Part shown: positions 5,770 to 6,811 of the stretch, in pieces
Numbering within the stretch: the stretch's first letter is position 1
Layout: each line of letters starts with the position of its first letter
Assembly: GCA_947175775.1 (NCBI GenBank)
Contig: CAMWNY010000134.1
Coordinates: 1 to 6,811, forward strand
Direction: 5' to 3'
Length of the DNA stretch: 6,811 nt
From: an uncultured Lachnospiraceae bacterium
Lineage (GTDB): Bacteria; Bacillota; Clostridia; Lachnospirales; Lachnospiraceae
Program-made: the position numbers and the translations under genes
Notes under the pieces: generated by a model
Database searches by the model: none
What the model saw: only the letters and a program-made list of their open reading frames with translations
What the model was told of the DNA's origin: nothing

Positions 5770-5830
5770 TTACATATGACCCAAAATCATCGGATTCATC
5801 TATAAAAACGGTCAATATATTTTCTGCCAT

Positions 5831-6000
5831 AGACTCATCGTCTGATTTTCTCAAATTTCTATAATAAAATAACGTGAAATATAAAATTTCACCATCCTGA
5901 TTTGTATGCCTGCTGATGCAGGCAGATGGGAGTTAGCGTGGAAATTCCCCACCGTTTGGCAGACCAAAGCCGGAGATTCCTTGTTAGAATAGTATTCGTA
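5831..6000. other. Non-coding stretch with hairpins, origin unclear
   Basis: No convincing gene is visible here. TGCCTGC-TGAT-GCAGGCA (5907-5924) is a perfect 7-bp hairpin, followed by a GC-richer stretch to about 5996 with a shorter GTGG/CCAC pairing (about 5939-5953). It contrasts with AT-rich flanks and ends just before the IS1634-like inverted repeat. It resembles the structured end of a transposable element, possibly of IS200/IS605 type, but no transposase fragment supports this. A long minus-strand open frame crosses the region but has no start signal or recognisable content. Confidence 0.35.
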
Positions 6001-6126
6001 CAGATGTTTGACATTTGTTTTAACTTCATATCGCAAAAATCCTTTATTTAAGCTAATTAGGGTATATTTTGTCAAAATTTTCACAATATTACATGCGCTT
6101 TTGTACGCTTTGCGGTATAATATACT

Positions 6127-6438
6127 ATGTATCACACAGAGAGACATTTCGCATGTATATCTCACTTACAGGAAATTCTGATAACAAAGATGTCTTACCG
6201 CCTGCTTGAGAAGAAAATCGGAAACAAATATACCTGTAACGAGATTCTAGGCACCCTTCGTTCCATGCAGGTAACACTTTTGTCAAAGGAAAGCGGCTAT
6301 ATCCCTTCTTACAAGAGAACAGTTCTGACGGATGATTTACACAAGGCATTTGGCTTTCATACGGATTATGAATTTATTTCAAAATCAGCCATGCGGAGCA
6401 TCATAAAAAGTACCAAAACAGAAGAAGTAAAAAAATAG
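6127..6438 (+). pseudogene. C-terminal fragment of an IS1634-family transposase
   Basis: The 103-residue frame ends with blocks typical of the C-terminus of clostridial IS1634-like DDE transposases: MSYRLLEKKIGNKYTCNEILGTLRSM, then GYIPSYKRT, LTDDLHKAFGFHTDYEFIS and KSAMRSIIK. Full transposases are about 500-600 residues, and all of the DDE catalytic core is absent. The first residues (MYHTERHFACISHLQEILITK) fit the family poorly and probably include a deletion junction. A TATAAT (6116-6121) lies just before the ATG but there is no ribosome binding site. The stop at 6436-6438 is followed 20 nt later by a strong terminator hairpin. No activity is expected. Confidence 0.75.
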
Positions 6439-6458
6439 CACAAATCGGTTCCACAGAG

Positions 6459-6504
6459 AAAGTGGCTACAGCCAGCATAACTACTGGGTTTGTAGCCACT
6501 TTTT
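6459..6504 (+). terminator. Strong intrinsic terminator at the IS1634-like 3' end
   Basis: AAAGTGGCTACA (6459-6470) and TGTAGCCACTTT (6491-6502) form a perfect 12-bp stem running into five T residues (6500-6504). An inner CCAG/CTGG pairing (6472-6475 with 6484-6487) shortens the loop. It follows the transposase stop codon and should also limit read-through between the element and the convergent gene at 6609. Confidence 0.85.
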
Positions 6505-6531
6505 GATTTCACAAGTGTCAAACTCGGGATT

Positions 6532-6547
6532 ATACTTCTAAAAGTAT
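6532..6547. repeat. Small hairpin beside the IS end
   Basis: ATACTT-CTAA-AAGTAT is a perfect 6-bp-arm hairpin just outside the right inverted repeat of the IS1634-like element. It may belong to the element's outer end or to the 3' region of the neighbouring minus-strand gene. There is no T tract on either side. Confidence 0.3.
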
Positions 6548-6608
6548 CTTAATACAAGGAGAGCTGTGTCGGTCTGTTCGGAAAAGGGAAAACTCTTTCC
6601 GCAGTACA

Positions 6609-6811
6609 TTACGTAAAAAGGTCTAAAATCTTTCGTCCAATAGATTCAACCCCACTTGCCACTGTTTCTCCTACTGTTTTCAATCCTTCCACAGCCGCTT
6701 TTGCAACAGTTTTCGCCGCGCGCGCATCCTTTTTTGCCGTTTCATAAATGGCATCTCCAACGTTTGAGCCTGCAATATAGCCGACCCTTCCACCATCAAA
6801 ACCGCTGGCAA
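6609..6811 (-). CDS. Unknown Ala/Gly-rich protein, C-terminal part only
   Basis: The window edge cuts this gene, leaving 66 codons and a TAA at 6609-6611. The visible part begins with a glycine-patterned stretch (GFDGGRVGYIAGSNVGDAIY, 3-22), which resembles a glycine-zipper-like membrane-associating segment. A long amphipathic, Ala/Lys/Val-rich helix follows, ending SIGRKILDLFT. The frame is open to the edge, and its composition (charged and Ala-rich, few rare residues) looks like real coding sequence. I do not recognise the family. Secreted or toxin-like proteins and small membrane-associated proteins can end this way, but nothing here decides it. The neighbouring IS1634-like element begins about 85 nt beyond the stop. 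Confidence 0.6.
   Translation of the reverse strand, partial: ASGFDGGRVGYIAGSNVGDAIYETAKKDARAAKTVAKAAVEGLKTVGETVASGVESIGRKILDLFT

Larger units (their letters stand above)
5705..5830 (-). pseudogene. N-terminal relic of a DUF3800 protein
   Basis: The 41-codon frame begins MAENILTVFIDESDDFGSY, which matches the start of DUF3800 proteins, where the motif is IDESGDFG followed by a PYYI-type strand. DUF3800 proteins are usually well over 200 residues and carry an RNase H-like acidic site, of which the first Asp/Glu pair is retained here (Asp11, Glu12). The motif glycine is replaced by Asp (ESDDFG). After about residue 19 the similarity is lost, and the frame ends in TAG at 5705. The start at 5830 has only a weak ribosome binding site. 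This looks like the front of a gene whose body was deleted. It is not expected to be functional. Confidence 0.6.
6006..6523 (+). mobile_element. Internally deleted IS1634-like element
   Basis: GTTTGACATTTGT (6006-6018) and ACAAGTGTCAAAC (6511-6523) are inverted copies matching at 12 of 13 positions. They enclose the C-terminal part of an IS1634-type transposase and its terminator. A full element would be more than 1.5 kb, so most of the transposase gene is missing. The right terminus may extend to about 6530 (CTCGGGA), but the outer bases do not match the left side, and no target duplication was recognised. It may still be mobilised by a full-length relative, though that is inference. Confidence 0.5.

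Noticed and set aside
5851..6165. A 104-codon minus-strand frame across the hairpin region
   Set aside because: It crosses the unassigned hairpin segment and the left inverted repeat of the IS1634-like element, has no convincing start signal, and reads as compositional noise.
6125..6349. A 74-codon minus-strand frame opposite the transposase fragment
   Set aside because: The plus-strand frame has clear IS1634 transposase C-terminal motifs, so this is its shadow.
6538..6608. Extension of the right-edge gene toward 6538 in a continuous frame
   Set aside because: A careful codon count across the A-run at 6615-6619 shows that the coding frame ends at TAA 6609-6611; the open frame ending at 6538 is a different frame.
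1..6811. CRISPR arrays, tRNA or rRNA genes, and toxin-antitoxin or phage-defence pairs
   Set aside because: No regularly spaced repeats, no cloverleaf or rRNA motifs, and no recognised defence domain pair were seen; the DUF3800 and Rpn pieces are relics only.

Overview
The window looks like accessory DNA from a low-to-mid GC Firmicute, most likely a gut Lachnospiraceae or related Clostridia. The protein sequences fit that group: a clostridial large serine recombinase, a C-terminal Rpn-type relic, DUF1801/DUF1905/DUF2200 proteins and IS1634- and IS66-like relics. AGGAGG-type ribosome binding sites and AT-rich intergenic DNA agree. This assignment is by eye; no search was run. Almost every gene lies on the minus strand, so the layout below runs from high to low coordinates.

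Right end (about 5830-6811). A gene cut by the window edge (6609-6811) supplies only an Ala/Gly-rich C-terminus. Next to it is an IS1634-like relic on the plus strand: the last part of a transposase (6127-6438), a strong 12-bp-stem terminator (6459-6504) and a 12/13 match between inverted ends (6006-6018 and 6511-6523). This suggests an internally deleted element. A hairpin-rich stretch of unknown origin (about 5907-5996) follows.

Middle (4436-5830). An N-terminal relic of a DUF3800 protein (5705-5830) contains a promoter-like sequence overlapping a 9-bp-arm palindrome. Downstream comes a compact operon: DUF1905, then a zinc-ribbon DUF1801 protein, then DUF2200. DUF2200 is cut short and fused to the 3' end of an IS66-like element, whose terminus begins with GTAA at 4436.

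Cargo block (2504-4409). A consensus-like promoter (TTGCAG-N17-TATAAT) reads into a membrane-anchored GH25 muramidase, an SRAP/YedK-type abasic-site protein and an ArsC-family thioredoxin-fold protein, with 41-53 nt gaps. These are plausible stress and cell-wall functions, but nothing shows that they work together.

Left end (1-2520). An Rpn-family relic is followed by a good minus-strand terminator, then a 56-codon gene and a complete 567-residue large serine recombinase. The latter two look like the integration module of a mobile element. The very end of the recombinase gene carries a small palindrome that could be part of an attachment site. I see no convincing new multi-gene system. The window reads as a patchwork of mobile-element scars around a few intact genes.
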